This document shows positions 51,221 to 60,723 of a DNA stretch of 64,000 nt, in pieces. The notes under the pieces are model-generated. The model did no database searches. It was not told the origin of the DNA and worked only from the letters and a program-made list of their open reading frames with translations. The stretch lies in assembly GCF_900113695.1 (NCBI RefSeq), contig NZ_FOQH01000009.1, positions 201,120 to 265,119 on the forward strand, given 5' to 3'. The translations under genes and the position numbers were made by a program. How positions within the stretch are numbered: the stretch's first letter is position 1; the number at the start of each line of letters is the position of its first letter. Source of the DNA: Albimonas pacifica (lineage in GTDB: Bacteria > Pseudomonadota > Alphaproteobacteria > Rhodobacterales > Rhodobacteraceae).

Positions 51221-52459
51221 ATGAAAGCCGCAGCCGACGCCTGGTCCCTGTTCAAGCCCGGAGACCGGGTCGCCCTGCATGGCGCAGGCGGCGAGCCGAG
51301 GGGGGCGCTGGCGGCGCTGGCCGAAGATCCGGAACGCGGGCGGGGCCTCGCCTTCGTCGGCATCTGGCTGCCGGGGATCAACGACATCGACCCCTCGGCG
51401 ACGGCGCCCGAGTCGACCGCCGAGGTGATCTTCATCAACCCCGCCCTGCGCGAGGGCTGGGAAAGCGGCCGCGTGAAGCTGCAGCCGATCAACTACTGGC
51501 ACTCGGAGAAGTGGATCGCGGGCGCCGCGAAGCTGGACGGGGCGGTGATGCAGGTCTCGCCGCCGCGCGACGGGTTCGTGACCGCCGGCATCGCCTGCGA
51601 CTTCGACCAGGCCCTGCTGCGCGGCGCGAAGACCGTGGTGGGCGAGGTGAACCCCGCCATGCCCACGCCCCCCAGTGCGCCCCGGATCCCCGTCGAGCGC
51701 TTCGCCATGCTGACCGAGGCGCAGACCGAGCTGCCGGGCTATTCGGCGGGCGCCCTGCCCGAGGACCTCAAGGCCGTCGCCGCGCAGATCGCGGCGCTGA
51801 TCGAGCCGGGCGACACCGTGCAGGTGGGCGTGGGCAAGGCGGCCTCGGCGCTGATGGAGGCGTTGGCCGACCACCGGGGCCTGGGCTACCACGCCGGCCT
51901 GATCATCGAGGAATTCGCCCCGCTGCTGGAGGCGGGCGTGTTCTCGGGCAGGATCACCACGGGGACGATCATCGGCTCGCGCGATCTCTACGACCGGGTG
52001 GCGGAGGATCCGCGGATCGCGTTCCGCGGCGTGGACTTCACCCACCATCCGGGGGTGATCGGGGCGATCCCGCGGTTCGTGTCGGTGAACTCGGCGCTGT
52101 CGGTGGATCTGTTCGGGCAGGCGACGCAGGAGTGGCTGGGGGGTCGGCAGATCTCGGGCCAGGGCGGCGCGGGGGATTTCGCGCGGGCGGCGCGGGCCTC
52201 GGAGGGGGGCCGCGGCGTGCTGGCGCTGCCGGCCACGGCGCGGCGCGGGACCGAGAGCCGGATCCGCCTGCGGCTGGAGCCCGACGGGCTGGTGACGCTG
52301 CCGCGGGTGGACGCGGACGTCGTGGTCACCGAGTTCGGCGTGGCCGACCTGCGCTGGAAGGACGTGGACGCCCGCGCCGCCGCGCTGATCGAGGTGGCGG
52401 CGCCGGCGTTCCGCGACGGGCTCGCGAACGAATGGGACGCGCTGCGGCGGACCATGTGA
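51221..52459 (+). CDS. Acetyl-CoA hydrolase/CoA-transferase family protein
   Basis: A 412-residue protein. FKPGDRVALHGAGGEPRGALAAL at the N-terminus, TVQVGVGKAASALMEALADHRGLGYHAGLI in the middle and FVSVNSALSVDLFGQATQE with GQGGAGDFARAARASEGG near the C-terminus follow the Cat1/4-hydroxybutyrate CoA-transferase layout. CoA-ester hydrolysis versus transfer to another acid cannot be decided from sequence. CCGGAGGA lies six bases before the ATG. Confidence 0.88.
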   Translation: MKAAADAWSLFKPGDRVALHGAGGEPRGALAALAEDPERGRGLAFVGIWLPGINDIDPSATAPESTAEVIFINPALREGWESGRVKLQPINYWHSEKWIAGAAKLDGAVMQVSPPRDGFVTAGIACDFDQALLRGAKTVVGEVNPAMPTPPSAPRIPVERFAMLTEAQTELPGYSAGALPEDLKAVAAQIAALIEPGDTVQVGVGKAASALMEALADHRGLGYHAGLIIEEFAPLLEAGVFSGRITTGTIIGSRDLYDRVAEDPRIAFRGVDFTHHPGVIGAIPRFVSVNSALSVDLFGQATQEWLGGRQISGQGGAGDFARAARASEGGRGVLALPATARRGTESRIRLRLEPDGLVTLPRVDADVVVTEFGVADLRWKDVDARAAALIEVAAPAFRDGLANEWDALRRTM

Positions 52460-52630
52460 GCGGCGGCGCCCGCGGGGCGGCGGTCCTCGCGCGCCCTGCG
52501 GGCGGGCCCGGCGGGGCGCCGCCCTGGAGCCCGGGCGCGCGGCAGCGGGACCGGTCGCCTCGCGCAGGGGTTGCGGTTGCCGCGGCGGCGGGCCGGGGGC
52601 ACTCTGTCGGGAACGGCAGGGGAGGACGGC

Positions 52631-53131
52631 ATGACGGATCGGAAACGACGGCGGCCGGCGCGGCGGGGCCTGGGGCTTGCGGCGGCGCTGGTCGTCTGGG
52701 CGGGACCGGCCGCGGCGGCGGGCTCGGCGGCGCAGGCGGTGGAGCGGGCGCAGGCGCTCTGCGAGGACCTGGGCGGGCGGTTCTCGGTCGGCGAGGGCGC
52801 GGTGGGCGAGATCGATCTCGGTCCCGGCCGCGGCGAGGAGGGCGGCGACCGGGGCGAGACGCTCGACTACGCGAAGCTCGTCTGCGAGGGGGCGTATTCG
52901 GCCTTCTGCGGCTCCGGCGGGTGTCCGCTGCGGGTGCAGGTCGGGCCCCAGGCCTGGGAGTGGCAGGTCGAGGACTGGTCGATGATCCTCTTCGAAGGGT
53001 TTCCAGTGCTGATGCTGGCCCGCGACGGCGGCTGGTGCGGCGGCGCCGGGGCGCAGATCTGCTTCGAGGCGCTGAAGTGGGACGGGCAGCGGTTCCTCAC
53101 CGTGGGGCCGGCGCCCGACCCGGCGGAGTAG
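52631..53131 (+). CDS. Small exported protein of unknown function
   Basis: A 166-residue protein. A basic n-region (TDRKRRRPARRG) and hydrophobic core end at an AAAAGSA cleavage site at about residue 31, so it is probably secreted to the periplasm. The mature part has six cysteines (LCEDLGG, LVCEG, FCGSGGCPL, WCGGAG, ICFEAL), consistent with disulphides, and a GGCPLRVQVGPQAWEWQVEDW segment. GGAGGACGGC precedes the ATG. I do not recognise a named domain. Confidence 0.65.
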   Translation: MTDRKRRRPARRGLGLAAALVVWAGPAAAAGSAAQAVERAQALCEDLGGRFSVGEGAVGEIDLGPGRGEEGGDRGETLDYAKLVCEGAYSAFCGSGGCPLRVQVGPQAWEWQVEDWSMILFEGFPVLMLARDGGWCGGAGAQICFEALKWDGQRFLTVGPAPDPAE

Positions 53132-53453
53132 CGGCCCCGGTTCGGCGGGCCTGAGGCGTCCCGCGCGAGGCGCCGCGTCAGGCCGCGCGCCGGGGCGCGC
53201 CGCCCGCCCGCGGCGCGGTGCGGCGGGGCGCCTGCGGCCGCCGCCGCCCGTGGCCGCGGTGCGCCCGGGGGGCCGGCGTCGCCGCCCGCGGGACCGCGGC
53301 GGCCGGCGCCGCCTTCGCCCCGGGCGCCCGGGCCCCCTGTCCGACGCCGGGACGCGCCGCGGGCGCGACGGCGGCGTCCGGCGCGCGGCCCGACGCGGCG
53401 CCGCGCTCCGCCGGCGCGGAGCGCGCGGCGGCCGGCGCGCGCTCCCCTCCCGG
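53132..53453. other. Convergent intergenic region with one hairpin
   Basis: 322 bp of very high G+C between convergent genes. The only notable structure is a 10-bp perfect stem CGCGCTCCGC (53402-53411) with 53416-53425, about 30 bp past the selO stop, without a T-run. No gene seen. Confidence 0.5.
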
Positions 53454-54992
53454 TCAGGTGCCGCAGAACGTCGCCGTCACCGCCTCGTCCGGGGTCGCGG
53501 GGAGGGCGAGGTCGGCGTGCTCCGGGTGATCGGAGAACGGGTCCGCCAGCACCCCCATCAGCCGGTCGAGCGGCGCGAGGTCGAGACCGTTGGTCGCCGC
53601 CGCCAGCGCCGTCTCGACCTGGTGGTTGCGCGGGATGAAGGCCGGGGAGGCGGCGCGCTGGGCCGCCTGCCGCTCCGCCTCCGGGCGGGCCTCGGCCGCG
53701 AGGCGGGCGCGCCAGCGCCCCGCCCAGGCGTCGAAGGCAGTGGGATCGACCCAGAGCGCGCGGGCGGGCTCGTCCGTCTGCGGACCGCCCTGCGATGGCA
53801 GGGCCGAGAGCGCGCGCAGGCCCAGCGTGAAATCCACCTGGTTCGCCGCCATGGCCGAGAGCAGGTCGTCGACCAGCGCCGCGTCGTCCTCCCGCGCCGT
53901 CGCGAGGCCGAGCCTGGCGCGGAACAGGGCCAGGCGCTCGGCCGCGTAGAGGTCGGGGAAGGCGTCGATCGCGGCCTGGGCGGCGGGCAGCGCCTGCTGG
54001 GGGTCGTCGGCCATCAGCGGCAGCAGGCACTGGGCGAGCTGGGCGAGGTTCCACTGCGCGATGCCGGGCTGGTTCACGTAGGCGTAGCGCCCGAAGCGGT
54101 CGATCGAGGAATAGACCGTGTCGGGGTGATAGGCCTCCATGAAGGCGCAGGGGCCGTAGTCGATGGTCTCGCCCGCGAGGCTCATGTTGTCGGTGTTCAT
54201 CACGCCGTGGATGAAGCCCAGGCTCATCCAGCGCGCGATCAGCGCCGCCTGCTGGCGCACCACCGCCTGCAGGAGCGCGAGCGGCGGGATCTCGGCCTCC
54301 GCCGCCTGCGGGTGGTTGCGGGCCACGACGTGGTCGGCGAGCAGGCGCAGCGCCTCGAGGTCCTGGCGGGCGTAGAAATACTGGAAGGTGCCGACGCGCA
54401 CGTGGCCGTGGGCGACGCGCACCAGGATCGCGCCGGGCTGGGGCGTCTCGCGCAGCACCGCCTCGCCGGTGCCCACGACCGCCAGCGAACGGGTGGTGGG
54501 CACGCCGAGCGCGTGCATCGCCTCGGCGACGATGTACTCGCGCAGCACGGGGCCGAGCGCCGCCTTGCCGTCGCCGGCGCGCGAGAAGGGCGTGGGACCC
54601 GAGCCCTTCAGGTGCAGGTCGCGCCGGGCGCCGTGAGGGTCGCGCACCTCGCCCAGCAGCAGCGCCCGACCGTCGCCGAGCTGCGGGCTCCAGCCGCCGA
54701 ACTGGTGGCCGGCGTAGGCCATCGCCAGCGGCTCGGCCCCCGGGGGCACGTCCTGGCCCGAGAGCAGGCCGAGCCCGGCGGGCGAGCGCAGCCAGTCGAC
54801 CGAAAGGCCGAGCTCGCGGGCCAGCGGCTCGTTCAGGCGCAGGAGGCGCGGCGCCGGGACGGCGGCGGCGGACTGGCGATGGAAGAACCGCTCCGGCAGG
54901 CGGGCGTAGGCGTTGTCGAAGCGCGGGGCGGCGGAGGACGCAGCCGCGGAGGACCGGGCTTGCGGAGCGGGGGCGTCGACAGGCGAGGTCAT
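53454..54992 (-). CDS. selO: Protein adenylyltransferase SelO (YdiU/UPF0061 family)
   Basis: A 512-residue pseudokinase-fold AMPylase that transfers AMP to protein hydroxyl groups. Diagnostic segments are [84 protein letters not shown] and [19 protein letters not shown]. The typical C-terminal redox Cys is present only as TFCGT five residues from the end, the usual SelO position. GGAGGTTCC precedes the ATG at 54992; the open frame continues far upstream as a shadow of rpsB. Confidence 0.95.
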   Translation of the reverse strand: MTSPVDAPAPQARSSAAASSAAPRFDNAYARLPERFFHRQSAAAVPAPRLLRLNEPLARELGLSVDWLRSPAGLGLLSGQDVPPGAEPLAMAYAGHQFGGWSPQLGDGRALLLGEVRDPHGARRDLHLKGSGPTPFSRAGDGKAALGPVLREYIVAEAMHALGVPTTRSLAVVGTGEAVLRETPQPGAILVRVAHGHVRVGTFQYFYARQDLEALRLLADHVVARNHPQAAEAEIPPLALLQAVVRQQAALIARWMSLGFIHGVMNTDNMSLAGETIDYGPCAFMEAYHPDTVYSSIDRFGRYAYVNQPGIAQWNLAQLAQCLLPLMADDPQQALPAAQAAIDAFPDLYAAERLALFRARLGLATAREDDAALVDDLLSAMAANQVDFTLGLRALSALPSQGGPQTDEPARALWVDPTAFDAWAGRWRARLAAEARPEAERQAAQRAASPAFIPRNHQVETALAAATNGLDLAPLDRLMGVLADPFSDHPEHADLALPATPDEAVTATFCGT

Positions 54993-55081
54993 GGAACCTC
55001 CTTTCGGCGGGGGGCGGGGCCGGGCTGTTCCAGAGGTCGGGGCGCGGGCGACGGATGTCAACGCGCGGGGCGCAGAGGGGA

Positions 55082-55113
55082 GGCCGCTCCTGACCCACCA
55101 GAGAACAGGCGCT
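55082..55113 (-). repeat. Fragment of the dispersed element (tail plus arm end), copy E
   Basis: On the minus strand AGCGCCTGTTCTCTGGTGGG then TCAGGAGCGGCC. It joins the outer arm end GCGCCTGTTCT directly to the tail motif GGTGAGTCAGGAGC seen in the complete copies, with the 160-bp palindrome missing. Confidence 0.6.
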
Positions 55114-55269
55114 CCCGGGAGGGGCGGCGTCGCGCCGGGCGCGTGGGGCGGGCGGGAGGCGCGCGGGCGGAAGCCGGGCGGGCCCGGGGCGCAGGGTCCG
55201 GGGCGCGCCGCGGACGCGCGGACCGCCCCGAGGCGCGGCGCGCCACGCCGCGCCCGAGAGGCGGCGGGG

Positions 55270-55298
55270 TTGACGCGGGGCCGCGGAGGGGCTAGAGG
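55270..55298 (+). promoter_or_regulatory. Promoter of rpsB-tsf
   Basis: TTGACG, 17-bp spacer, TAGAGG, 127 nt before the rpsB ATG. Five of six -35 bases match the housekeeping consensus. Confidence 0.5.
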
Positions 55299-55424
55299 CG
55301 CGCCACCCAAATCCGCATGCGGGGTTCGGGCCGGTCGGGGAGACATCCCGGCAGGTCCTCCGGTTGGACGCCCTCCGGCGTCTGCACCCCCGCAGAGGCG
55401 AAAACCGGAAAGGACAAGCGAACC

Positions 55425-56213
55425 ATGGCCCTGCCTGAGTTCTCCCTGCGCCAGCTGCTCGAGTGCGGCGTTCACTTCGGCCACCAGACTCACCGCTGGA
55501 ACCCGAAGATGGGCGCCTACATCTATGGCGAGCGCAACGGCATCCACATCATGGACCTGACGCAGACCGTCCCCCTGCTGGACGCCGCCCTGCAGGCCAT
55601 CCGCGACACCGTCGCCAAGGGCGGCCGCGTCCTGTTCGTGGGCACCAAGCGCCAGGCCGCCCAGCCGCTGGCCGACGCCGCCGAGCGCTGCGCCCAGTAC
55701 TACATGAACCACCGCTGGCTCGGCGGCACGCTGACCAACTGGAAGACCGTCTCGAACTCGATCGAGCGCCTGCGCAAGCTGGACGAGATCTTCGAGGCCG
55801 GCGCCGAGGGCTTCACCAAGCGCGAGCGCCTCTCGCTGGAGCGTGAGCGCAACAAGCTCAACGCCTCGCTGGGCGGCATCCGCGAGATGGGCGGCGTCCC
55901 CGACCTGATCTTCGTGATCGACACCAACAAGGAAGACCTGGCCGTCGCCGAGGCGAACAAGCTGGGCATTCCGGTGGTGGCGGTGCTCGACACCAACTCG
56001 GATCCGACCGGCATCGCCTACCCGATCCCCGGCAACGACGACGCCTCGCGCGCCATCTCGCTCTACTGCGACCTGGCCTCGCGCGCGGCGCTCGACGGCA
56101 TGGCGGCCGCGATGGGCGAGAGCGGCTTCGATCTCGGCGAGATGGAGGACCTCCCCGAGGAGGAGTTCGCCGCCGAGGAGACCCCCGCCGAGGGCGCCGA
56201 GGCCCAGGCCTGA
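55425..56213 (+). CDS. rpsB: 30S ribosomal protein S2
   Basis: A 262-residue protein starting [26 protein letters not shown], with [41 protein letters not shown] and [14 protein letters not shown]. An acidic C-terminal extension rich in Glu follows, common in alphaproteobacterial S2. The ATG at 55425 matches the conserved N-terminus; the open frame upstream is not coding. It is followed by tsf after 188 bp. Confidence 0.98.
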   Translation: MALPEFSLRQLLECGVHFGHQTHRWNPKMGAYIYGERNGIHIMDLTQTVPLLDAALQAIRDTVAKGGRVLFVGTKRQAAQPLADAAERCAQYYMNHRWLGGTLTNWKTVSNSIERLRKLDEIFEAGAEGFTKRERLSLERERNKLNASLGGIREMGGVPDLIFVIDTNKEDLAVAEANKLGIPVVAVLDTNSDPTGIAYPIPGNDDASRAISLYCDLASRAALDGMAAAMGESGFDLGEMEDLPEEEFAAEETPAEGAEAQA

Positions 56214-56401
56214 GGTCTGCGACGGGCGCCCTTCGGGGCGCCCCTCCCCCTCGCGGGGACATATGACGCAAGCATGACGCCCGCGGCGCTTGACCGGCGC
56301 GGCGCGGGCGTGGACCCAAGCCCCCGGACGCCCGGGGCCGGCGCGCGGGATTCGCGCGAGGCCCCCTCCCGGGCGGCGCACGACGGACCAGGAGAGAGAC
56401 G

Positions 56402-57298
56402 ATGGCGATCACCGCTGCGATGGTGAAGGAGCTCCGCGACACGACCGGCGCGGGCATGATGGACGCGAAGAAGGCCCTCGTCGAGAACGACGGGAACATG
56501 GAGGCCGCGGTCGACTGGCTGCGCACCAAGGGTCTCGCCAAGGCCGCCAAGAAGTCCGGCCGCACCGCCGCCGAGGGCCTGGTGGCCGTCGCCGCGGGCG
56601 AGGGCGTGGGCGTCGCGGTCGAGGTGAACGCCGAGACCGACTTCGTGGCCCGCAACGCCGAGTTCCAGGAGATGGTCTCGAAGATCGCGCAGGCCGCGCT
56701 GGGCGCCTCGGACCTCGAGGGGCTGCTGGCCGCGGACCTGGGCGGCAAGACCGTGCAGGCCGCCGTGACCGACAAGATCGCCACGATCGGCGAGAACATG
56801 TCGGTGCGCCGCATGGCGCGGCTCGAGGGCGACGTGGTCGCCTCCTACGTCCACAACGCCGCCGCGCCCTCGATGGGCAAGATCGGCGTGCTGGTCGCGC
56901 TGACCGGCTCGGACAAGGCCGCGATGGAGGCGATCGGCAAGCAGGTCGCGATGCATGTCGCCGCCACCAACCCGGCGTCGCTGTCCGAGGCCGACCTGGA
57001 CCCCGCGCTGGTCGAGCGCGAGAAGGCCGTGCTGACCGAGCAGGCCCGGGAATCGGGCAAGCCCGACGCGGTCATCGAGAAGATGATCGTCGGCCGCCTG
57101 AACAAGTACTTCCAGGAAGTCTGCCTCCTGAAGCAGGCCTTCGTGATCAACCCCGACCTGTCGGTCGAGAAGGCGGTCGCCGAGGCCGGCGCCGACATCA
57201 AGGTCGTGGGCTTCGCCCGCGTCGAGGTCGGCGAGGGCATCGAGAAGGAAGAGGAAGACTTCGCCGCCGAGGTCGCCAAGGCCGCCTCGGGCGCCTGA
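56402..57298 (+). CDS. tsf: Elongation factor Ts
   Basis: A 298-residue guanine-nucleotide exchange factor for EF-Tu. It has [22 protein letters not shown] with the TDF motif following ([16 protein letters not shown]), both signature blocks of EF-Ts, and ends [32 protein letters not shown] gives a ribosome-binding site. The gene usually leads directly to pyrH; here a lipoprotein gene and a dispersed palindrome intervene. Confidence 0.98.
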   Translation: MAITAAMVKELRDTTGAGMMDAKKALVENDGNMEAAVDWLRTKGLAKAAKKSGRTAAEGLVAVAAGEGVGVAVEVNAETDFVARNAEFQEMVSKIAQAALGASDLEGLLAADLGGKTVQAAVTDKIATIGENMSVRRMARLEGDVVASYVHNAAAPSMGKIGVLVALTGSDKAAMEAIGKQVAMHVAATNPASLSEADLDPALVEREKAVLTEQARESGKPDAVIEKMIVGRLNKYFQEVCLLKQAFVINPDLSVEKAVAEAGADIKVVGFARVEVGEGIEKEEEDFAAEVAKAASGA

Positions 57299-57330
57299 GC
57301 CCCCTTCCCTTCCGGGACCCGACATCGACC

Positions 57331-57357
57331 GCCCCGCGCCCCCCGCGCGGGGCGCTT
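57331..57357 (+). terminator. Terminator-like hairpin after tsf
   Basis: GCCCCGCGC (57331-57339) pairs with GCGCGGGGC (57345-57353) around a CCCCC loop, followed only by GCTTCG. Strong stem, weak tail. Confidence 0.5.
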
Positions 57358-57501
57358 CGCGTCTGCGCCCCCCTCGCAGGTCGCCGCGCCTGTCCGCCGG
57401 GCGGGACCGCCTGCACCGCCGGACGGGGCGTGGCGGCGGCCCGGCTTCGCCTCGCCGCCGCCACGAAATCGTCGCGTGACAGCCGCGCGGGCTGCGCTAC
57501 C

Positions 57502-57942
57502 ATGGCGCGCATGATGACCAGAGCACTCCCCCTCCTGGCCGCCGCGGCGGTCCTCGCCCTTTCCGCCTGCGCCCAGCAGGAGCCGCTGAAGGCCCAGCCG
57601 GGCGGCGGCGCCCCGCAGGTGAACCGGCATGCGAACGGCTCCTACACCGTGCGCTACGACAACGGCTGCATCGTCACCTACAACCAGGACGGCCGCCGCT
57701 CCGGCTCGCAGGCCTGCCGCCCGGGCCAGGTCGAGCGCGCCGACTCGGCCGTGCAGGCCGCGGCCGGCGCCCCCGGCGCCGGCGGGCTGACGGTGAACCG
57801 CCACCGCAACGGCTCGGCCACGGTGACCTTCAACGACGGCTGCACGGTGACCTACAACGACAGGGGCCGCCGCTCCGGCTCGCGCGGCTGCACCGCGCGG
57901 CAGGTGGAGCGCGCCGACCGCGCCATCCAGAACCGCGGCTGA
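57502..57942 (+). CDS. Lipoprotein with two tandem repeats
   Basis: A 146-residue protein with a lipobox LSAC ending a 24-residue signal peptide (start ATG 57502; Met codons at 57511 and 57514 would shorten it slightly). The mature part is two copies of one unit of about 45 residues: VNRHANGSYTVRYDNGC and VTYNQDGRRSGSQAC then QVERAD, matched by VNRHRNGSATVTFNDGC, VTYNDRGRRSGSRGC and QVERAD. Each unit has two Cys. I find no named family; an envelope-anchored small binding module is the cautious reading. No ribosome-binding site stands out. Confidence 0.7.
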   Translation: MARMMTRALPLLAAAAVLALSACAQQEPLKAQPGGGAPQVNRHANGSYTVRYDNGCIVTYNQDGRRSGSQACRPGQVERADSAVQAAAGAPGAGGLTVNRHRNGSATVTFNDGCTVTYNDRGRRSGSRGCTARQVERADRAIQNRG

Positions 57943-58030
57943 CCCGACGCCCGGCGCCCCTTCCCAGGGGGCGCCGGCCCCGGGCGCCCCCGCCCGCCCC
58001 AGGCGCCGCCCGCCACGGGCCCCGCCGGGA

Positions 58031-58222
58031 GCGCCTGTTCTCCGGAGCCGTCCATCGCGGATGCCGATCAGAGCGACTCGCCCGCCCCGGTCAAGGATCG
58101 CGAAGCGACCCCCGAAGGGGGCTCGTCCTTGACCGGGGCGGGCGAGTCGCTCAGGCATCGGACGCGATGGACGGATCCGGAGACCAGGCGCGGCTTGTTC
58201 TCTGGTGAGTTCAGAAGCCGCC
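58031..58222 (+). repeat. Dispersed palindromic element, copy D
   Basis: Palindrome 58031-58191, same orientation as A and B, with a degraded tail (TTGTTCTCTGGTGAGTTCAG) ending at about 58222. The mid-stem is GACTCGCCCGCCCCGGTC and the apical stem CCCCC-GAA-GGGGG, both differing from the other copies on both arms so that base pairing is preserved. It lies between the lipoprotein gene and pyrH; no gene is seen in the remaining gap. Confidence 0.9.
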
Positions 58223-58457
58223 CCTGCGGGCGCCAGCCCGCCCGCGCCCACCGGGCGCGGCCGGCCGAGCGAGCCCCGCCTCGCGAGGCCCGCCAGGCGC
58301 GCCGCGCCCGCCCCCGCGCCGCGGGCGGACCCCTCCCCCCATGCGCCGCGCCCGACGCGGCGCCCGCTTCGGAGGCGTCGCGCCGCACCCGCGGCGCTTG
58401 CGCCCGACGGCCCCTTCCGACAGATTGCAGCCGCCCGCCGACAGGAGACTCCCGCGC

Positions 58458-59198
58458 ATGACCGAGGCCGCCCCCACGCCCGCCCCGCTTCTCTACCCGC
58501 GCGTGCTCCTCAAGATATCGGGCGAAGCCCTGATGGGCGACACCAGCTTCGGGCTGCATCCCCCGACCGTCGCGCGCATCGCCGCCGAGGTGAAACGGGT
58601 CCACGACCTGGGCGTCGAGCTCTGCCTCGTCATCGGCGGCGGCAACATCTTCCGCGGGCTGCAGGGCTCGGCGCAGGGGATGGAGCGGGCCTCGGCCGAC
58701 TACATGGGGATGCTCGCGACCGTGATGAACGCGCTGGGCATGCAGTCCGCGCTCGAGGAGCTGGGCGTGCAGACCCGGGTGATCTCGGCGATCCCCATGG
58801 ACCAGATCTGCGAGCCCTACATCCGCAGGCGGGCCATCCGGCACCTGGAGAAGGGCCGCGTGGTGATCTTCGCCGCCGGCACCGGCAACCCGTATTTCAC
58901 CACCGACACCGCCGCGACCCTTCGCGCGATGGAGATGAACTGCGGGGCGATCATGAAGGGCACCCAGGTCGACGGCGTCTACACCGCCGACCCCAAGACC
59001 ACCCCCGACGCCAAGCGCTACGACCGGATCAGCTACGACGAGGTGCTGATCAAGAACCTCAAGGTGATGGACGCCTCGGCGATCGCGCTGGCGCGCGACA
59101 ACAACCTGCCGCTGATCATCTTCTCGCTGCACCAGTCCGGCGGCTTCGCCGAGGTCTTGAGCGGTCGCGGAAAATTCACCATTGTCGAGCAGTCATGA
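58458..59198 (+). CDS. pyrH: UMP kinase
   Basis: A 246-residue amino-acid-kinase-fold enzyme that phosphorylates UMP to UDP in pyrimidine synthesis. [65 protein letters not shown] and [11 protein letters not shown] are all present. The ATG at 58458 follows AGGAGACTCCCGCGC and matches the family N-terminus; the longer open frame is not supported. It begins a plus-strand run that continues to the end of the window. Confidence 0.97.
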   Translation: MTEAAPTPAPLLYPRVLLKISGEALMGDTSFGLHPPTVARIAAEVKRVHDLGVELCLVIGGGNIFRGLQGSAQGMERASADYMGMLATVMNALGMQSALEELGVQTRVISAIPMDQICEPYIRRRAIRHLEKGRVVIFAAGTGNPYFTTDTAATLRAMEMNCGAIMKGTQVDGVYTADPKTTPDAKRYDRISYDEVLIKNLKVMDASAIALARDNNLPLIIFSLHQSGGFAEVLSGRGKFTIVEQS

Positions 59199-59237
59199 CG
59201 CAGGGGCCGGACCCCTGCGCCCCGAGGAGACACCCTC

Positions 59238-59801
59238 ATGAGCGATGAGATCGAGATCGACGTCGACGACCTCGAGCGCCGGATGGACGGGGCGCTGGCC
59301 TCGCTGAAGCACGACTACGCCTCGCTGCGCACCGGGCGCGCGACGGCCTCGATGCTGGATCCGGTGACGGTCGACGCCTATGGCGTGGACACGCCCCTCA
59401 ACCAGGTCGCCACGATCAACGTGCCCGAGCCGCGGATGATCACGCTGGCGATCTGGGACAAGGCCATGGTCGGCAAGGTCGACAAGGCGATCCGCTCCTC
59501 GGGCCTGGGCCTGAACCCGGTGGTCGACGGCACCCTCGTGCGCCTGCCGATCCCCGAGCTGAACGAGGAGCGGCGGCGCGAGCTCGCCAAGCTCGCCGGC
59601 CAGTACGCCGAGGCCGCCAAGGTCGCCGTGCGCAACGTGCGCCGCGACGGCATGGACATGGTCAAGAAGGCGCAGAAGGACGGTCTGAGCGAGGACGACG
59701 CCAAGCTCTACTCGGACGAGATCCAGAGCCTGACCGACGCCGCGATCAAGAAGATCGACGCGGCGCAGGAGCACAAGCAGGAAGAGATCATGCAGGTCTG
59801 A
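59238..59801 (+). CDS. frr: Ribosome recycling factor
   Basis: A 187-residue protein that splits post-termination ribosomes with EF-G. It contains [80 protein letters not shown] and the ending [14 protein letters not shown], a complete RRF. It follows pyrH by 39 bp, the usual alphaproteobacterial order. Confidence 0.98.
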   Translation: MSDEIEIDVDDLERRMDGALASLKHDYASLRTGRATASMLDPVTVDAYGVDTPLNQVATINVPEPRMITLAIWDKAMVGKVDKAIRSSGLGLNPVVDGTLVRLPIPELNEERRRELAKLAGQYAEAAKVAVRNVRRDGMDMVKKAQKDGLSEDDAKLYSDEIQSLTDAAIKKIDAAQEHKQEEIMQV

Positions 59802-59932
59802 GCGGCCCGCGCCGTCGGCCGGCCCCCTCCCGGCCTTCAAAGCGCCCGATGCCGGCGCGAGTCACGCGGACGTAACGGACGGCCGGTCACAAGGACAGGG
59901 TGCGGAGAGCACCGCACCTTCGGGAGCACCAT

Positions 59933-60718
59933 ATGTTCAACTCCTCGCCCCTGACGGCGGCGCAGGCCGCGGAAGAGGTCAAGACGGGAGCCGCGGCGCA
60001 GCCTGCCGCCGGCGCAGGGGCCCGGCCGCGCCACGTGGCGATCATCATGGACGGCAACGGCCGCTGGGCGAAGGCCCGCGGCCTGCCGCGCCTGGCCGGT
60101 CACCGCCGCGGCGCGGAGACCGTGCGCCGCATCGTCGAGGCCGCCCCCGACCTGGGCGTCGAGTGGCTGACCCTCTACGCCTTCTCGACCGAGAACTGGA
60201 AGCGCTCGACCGAGGAAGTGACCGGGCTGATGGAGCTGTTCGCCATCTACATCCGCCGCGAGGGGCGCGAGCTGAAGCGCCGCGGCGCCCGGGTGCGCTT
60301 CATCGGCGAGCGGGGGCGCCTGGCGCCCGACCTCGCCACGGCGATGGCGAGGCTCGAGGCCGACACCGCCGGCAACGACAAGCTCAACCTGACCATCGCC
60401 ATCAACTACGGCGGGCGCGACGAGATCGCCGCCGCCGCTCGGCGCCTGGCCGAGGACGTGGCCGCGGGCCTGCTGGACCCGGCCTGCGTGGACGCGGCGG
60501 CGCTGGAATCCCGGCTCGCCACCCACGGCTTCCCGGACCCGGACCTGGTGATCCGCACCTCGGGGGAGATGCGCACCTCCAACTTCCTGCCCTGGCAGAC
60601 CGCCTACTCGGAATTCGCCTTCGTGGACGACTACTGGCCCGACTTCTCGGTCGAGCGCTTCGGCGAGGCGCTGGCCTCGTTCGGCGCCCGGCAGCGTCGG
60701 TTCGGGGCGGTCGGCTGA
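59933..60718 (+). CDS. uppS: Undecaprenyl diphosphate synthase
   Basis: A 261-residue cis-prenyltransferase making the C55 carrier lipid for peptidoglycan. HVAIIMDGNGRWAKARGLPRLAGH contains the catalytic Asp40; LTLYAFSTENWKRS, NLTIAINYGGRDEI and DLVIRTSGEMRTSNFLPWQTAYSEF complete the signature. The N-terminus carries about 30 extra Ala-rich residues before the conserved region. CGGGAGCACC precedes the ATG. Confidence 0.96.
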   Translation: MFNSSPLTAAQAAEEVKTGAAAQPAAGAGARPRHVAIIMDGNGRWAKARGLPRLAGHRRGAETVRRIVEAAPDLGVEWLTLYAFSTENWKRSTEEVTGLMELFAIYIRREGRELKRRGARVRFIGERGRLAPDLATAMARLEADTAGNDKLNLTIAINYGGRDEIAAAARRLAEDVAAGLLDPACVDAAALESRLATHGFPDPDLVIRTSGEMRTSNFLPWQTAYSEFAFVDDYWPDFSVERFGEALASFGARQRRFGAVG

Positions 60719-60723
60719 GCGCG

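Larger units (their letters stand above)
54993..55424. other. Divergent region selO/rpsB
   Basis: A 432-bp gap. It holds the tail-only fragment of the dispersed element at 55082 and the rpsB promoter at 55270. The leader between about 55305 and 55424 has several inverted segments (for example CCGCATGCGG and CCTCCGG..CCGGAGG-like pairs) that could form an S2-type autoregulatory leader, which cannot be confirmed by eye. Confidence 0.5.

Noticed and set aside
13720-58222. Element as an insertion sequence with terminal inverted repeats
   Set aside because: No transposase and no target-site duplication could be recognised around any copy, so only a non-coding repeat is claimed.
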